From contig KQ482063.1 of assembly GCA_001430745.1 (NCBI GenBank), forward strand, positions 234,913-246,199: a stretch of 11,287 nt of DNA. The letters run 5' to 3'. The notes beneath the pieces are model-generated. The model saw nothing but the letters and a program-made list of their open reading frames with translations. It was not told where the DNA came from and ran no database searches. Source of the DNA: Auxenochlorella pyrenoidosa. Its lineage: Eukaryota; Chlorophyta; Trebouxiophyceae; Chlorellales; Chlorellaceae. Shown in pieces: positions 8,896 through 11,287 of the stretch. Positions within the stretch are counted from its first letter, which is position 1, and each line of letters opens with the position of its first letter. Both the position numbers and the translations under genes were made by a program.

Positions 8896-9504
8896 GGTGT
8901 CACCCGAGTGGGCTTGGCGGCTCAGCGTTGTGGTGTCTACCCCACTGCCCAGCCCCGGCGCTGGCGCTCGTAAACGAGCGCGTTGGCAACGTTGGCGGCC
9001 GGCCCCGCGGAAAGACCTGGCTGCGATTGCAGCCCTCTCATGAATTGTTTAATTGCCGCCAATTTTCATTCTATACATGCATTCTGCCTTGCCCTCTTTC
9101 CCTCCTGTAGAATATGTTCCCACATTGAACAGCGCCCGCAGCTGTGCATGCTCGGGCAACTTGCACAACCAACCACCCATGTTCCCTGCCACGCCGAAAG
9201 TTTGACGCTTTGACCGCAATGTTGACTGAAACCCCCATTGCCCCTGCCTCGGGGAACACTGGTCCCAGAGAGTGTCCTGGCTTGCAGCTACTCTGCACCT
9301 TCTCCAGCCATGTCAACTGTCGCTGGCACGCTGCGCGCGCCTTGCAAACAGCTGGCAGAGCATGGCACTGGCGATTTCTGTCTGTGATGTCTAATACACT
9401 GCTACTAAAGCTCCCTCCAGTCACAAGGAAACTTTCGGACACGCCAGCGACCCGCCAATTGCGCCTGGGGAGAACACATTTGCAGAGGGCCTCGGAGGAC
9501 CGAC
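8896..9504. other. Spacer between protein B and the PEF gene
   Basis: 609 bases without a supported gene. The part near 9040-9080 is AT-richer and is probably 3' UTR of protein B. The rest should hold the promoter and 5' UTR of the EF-hand gene. No clear TATA element or polyadenylation signal was identified. Confidence 0.5.
8964..8981 (+). other. Small perfect stem-loop in the presumed 3' UTR of protein B
   Basis: GCGCTCG and CGAGCGC form a 7-base-pair stem around a TAAA loop, about 70 bases after the stop codon. It may be a chance hairpin in GC-rich DNA. Confidence 0.4.
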
Positions 9505-11092
9505 ATGGCTGCGCAGAACTACGATCGAGCGCAAATATGGCAGGTGAGGGCCTGCAACGAGGCCTGGGTGCCTTGCTCGGCCGGGGCTTCGCGCCCTGCT
9601 CGCCAACGCCTTTAGCCCGCGCCTGCGCTGCTGGTTAGGAAGAGGACGTTTGATTGTCAAGCACTTGAAGTGCCGCATGCGCAGCAGGGGCGCCCCAACT
9701 CTGCCACCTTCCGCCAACCCCTGGGCGCCGCCGCAGCTGCGCCCTGGTCTGCTTTTCAGCCGCTGGCCGCCTGCGGCCGTTCCGCTGGCATGCTGTCCCA
9801 GCAACGTTGGTCTCTTATGCTGCGCTTGTCGCCACCCACATGCGGCCCTCTGCACAAGGCCGTACGCCGGGCACAGCAGACGGCAACCGCCCATCGCTCA
9901 TTACACCGCCTGACGCCCCTGCTGCCGCCCTGTTCTGTGCAGTACTTCTCTGCCATCGACTCTGACCGCAGCGGCACGCTTGATGTGCACGAGCTGCAAA
10001 AGGCGCTGGCGTTGGGCGGTCTGCAGTTCAGCCTCAAGACTGTGCAGGCGAGGCCGCAGCGGGTGCTCGCTTCGTCAGGCAGCGCGGCCTGTCGGCTGGC
10101 GCCGTAGGGCTTGAGGAGTGCGCAGCTGCCGCATGCAGAGCCCAGAAGGGCAGAAGCGCCACGCTCTGCCGCCCTGCAATACGTGGGGGTGCATGCTGCC
10201 GGCGTGCCTGCTGCCCCCACGGTGGCATTTCTGGTTCTCAGCCCGCTGGCTGTTTGATGGCCGCCCTGCTGGCCTTCCTGTCCCTGTCTGCAGGCCATGA
10301 TGCGGCTGCACGATAGAGATGGCAATGGGACCATCAGCTTTGAGGAGTTTGAGAAGCTGCACATCTGGTGAGAGGGGGGCCGAGCCGTGGGGGCTGCCCG
10401 CCAAGCCTTGCCTTTCCACCCCCCGTCCCTCGGGAAGTTATGTACGCGCAAGGAGGCACGCTCGCTGGCTGCGCACAGGGTCTTGCCAGGGGCGAGCGCC
10501 ACCGCGCCGATGCACCGACGCACTGCTGTTGATCACGTCCATTTACACCCCGCCTGCTGCCCCTCGGCAGCTGGTGGGCTGCCCGACGCCACCCGTGCTC
10601 CCTGGGCGCGCGCGTCGCTCGCTGGTGCTTCGGCGCCAAGCCCTGCAGACCCGCGCGCCGCATCCCTGCTCCCCTGCCTGCCCGCAGGCTGTCCAACATC
10701 TCCAACTCATTTCGACACTTTGACACCGACCGCACGGGTGCGCCTGCAGGGCCGTGCTGCATGGTGCGCTGCGTTTTTCGCTGCGCCCGCCCAGCCCAGC
10801 CGGGCAAGCCGGCAGTGTGCGCGCTGCCGCTGGCGCCCAGGGCACGGACCCCCCGCTCCAGATGCAGACGTGGCGCAGGCGGCATGCCTGGCCGGCTGCG
10901 CGTTCAGGCCCATGCGCCTTTCATGCTAAAGATTTGACAAATGCGAAACGAGGGATTGACAGAACACCCTGTCTGTGCTCTCCCCGCAGGCACGCTGGAC
11001 AAGGCAGAGGCGGCCAAAGCTGTGGCGCATGCTGGCTACCGGTTAGAGCAGCCGGCATACGAGGCCCTCTTCAAGTCATTTGATCCCGACCG
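9505..11092 (+). CDS. Penta-EF-hand (ALG-2/PDCD6-like) calcium-binding protein, 5' part (5 exons, 3' end outside window)
   Basis: Exons: 9505-9543, 9943-10047, 10294-10367, 10688-10737, 10990-11092, with a GTGAGG donor at 11093 whose acceptor is not in the window. They encode 123 residues plus two bases. EF loops with calcium ligands at positions 1, 3, 5, 9 and 12 are visible: residues 19-30 (DSDRSGTLDVHE), 55-66 (DRDGNGTISFEE) and 85-96 (DTDRTGTLDKAE). A fourth begins at Asp121 (FDPDR). The order, the LQFSLKTV link and the AGYRLEQPAYEALFKSFD segment match the penta-EF-hand family (ALG-2, sorcin, peflin), which binds calcium and membrane-trafficking partners in the cytosol as dimers. The start was chosen because ATG in gacATGG opens MAAQNYDRAQIWQYFSAID, which gives the helix before loop 1. 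The N-terminus is short and lacks the Gly/Pro-rich extension common in the family, unless an upstream exon was missed. Intron 2 is GC-AG. Confidence 0.83.
9544..9942 (+). other. Intron 1 of the PEF gene
   Basis: GTGAGG donor and TTCTGTGCAG acceptor, 399 bases, phase 0. It separates the 13-codon first exon from the first EF-hand exon. Nothing else recognisable lies in it. Confidence 0.7.
10048..10293 (+). other. GC-AG intron (PEF gene intron 2)
   Basis: The donor reads GTGCAG|GCGAGG and the acceptor CTGTCTGCAG|GCC. Joining gives LKTVQAMMRLHDRDG, which fits the PEF helix between loops 1 and 2 without gaps. The GT four bases earlier would delete two residues of that helix. Confidence 0.75.
10368..10687 (+). 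other. Intron 3 of the PEF gene
   Basis: GTGAGA donor and GCCCGCAG acceptor, 320 bases. It splits a Trp codon (TG|G) in HIWLSNISNSF. No other feature is seen within it. Confidence 0.75.
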
Positions 11093-11287
11093 GTGAGGGC
11101 CGCCCCCTGGGGGAGGGCAGGAGGGCAGGAGCCCGCCTGCAGGGAACTCAACTCGTCCGTCGAAGCCATGGCGGGGGTTGGCTGGGAGGTCGGCAGGCCA
11201 GCCAATATGCCACTGCACGGTGCGCGGCAGCCCGGCAGCACCTTACCTGCGGCAGGGCCCTGGGGCGGGCTGCCGGGGCAGCGCAGG

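Noticed and set aside
8060..9043. 327-codon open frame on the + strand overlapping the 3' half of protein B
   Set aside because: It crosses three introns and reads the supported exons in a different frame. Its product is Arg/Ala/Pro-rich low complexity, typical of a shadow frame in GC-rich DNA.
9756..10523. 255-codon open frame on the minus strand
   Set aside because: It lies antisense to EF-hand exons that have clear calcium-loop motifs. No family motif is seen in the antisense product.

Overview
The window looks like nuclear DNA from a green alga, probably of the Chlorella/Trebouxiophyceae type. It is GC-rich, and its genes are split into many short exons (39-231 bases) by introns of about 140-420 bases. 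Splice sites are clear (mostly GTGAGC/GTGCGC donors and CNGCAG acceptors), and there are no operons or bacterial ribosome-binding sites. The organism call is an inference from gene architecture and protein families. Because of the GC content, almost every frame holds long open stretches; most are shadows or run through introns. I therefore built gene models by joining exons at splice sites that keep the frame and the protein-family similarity.

Four genes lie in a row, all on the + strand. (1) Bases 67-2440 hold the last seven in-window exons of an alpha/beta hydrolase that closely resembles isoprenylcysteine alpha-carbonyl methylesterase (ICME); its 5' part lies outside the window. (2) Bases 3489-5888 hold an eight-exon gene for a 315-residue secreted cysteine-rich protein. 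(3) Bases 6639-8895 hold a seven-exon gene for a 285-residue secreted cysteine-rich protein, clearly a tandem paralog of (2). (4) Bases 9505-11092 hold the first five exons of a calcium-binding EF-hand protein of the penta-EF-hand (ALG-2/PDCD6-like) type, which continues beyond the right edge.

The most notable content is the paralogous pair. I recognise no named family for it beyond a general likeness to furin-like/growth-factor-receptor cysteine-rich repeats. Both proteins have a signal peptide, exactly 30 cysteines that can be matched one to one, a modular exon layout in which modules start with a Cys codon right after a phase-0 acceptor, and a Gly-Arg-Arg C-terminus. The pair differs by one intron and by one in-frame insertion. 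A second window-wide feature is the high share of GC-AG introns: 5 of the 23 introns that are complete in the window.

The four genes show no obvious shared pathway. ICME acts on prenylated proteins at endomembranes, the cysteine-rich pair is probably extracellular or in the secretory pathway, and the PEF protein is a cytosolic calcium sensor. Intergenic regions (2441-3488, 5889-6638, 8896-9504) hold UTRs and presumed promoters; I see no RNA gene or mobile element in them.
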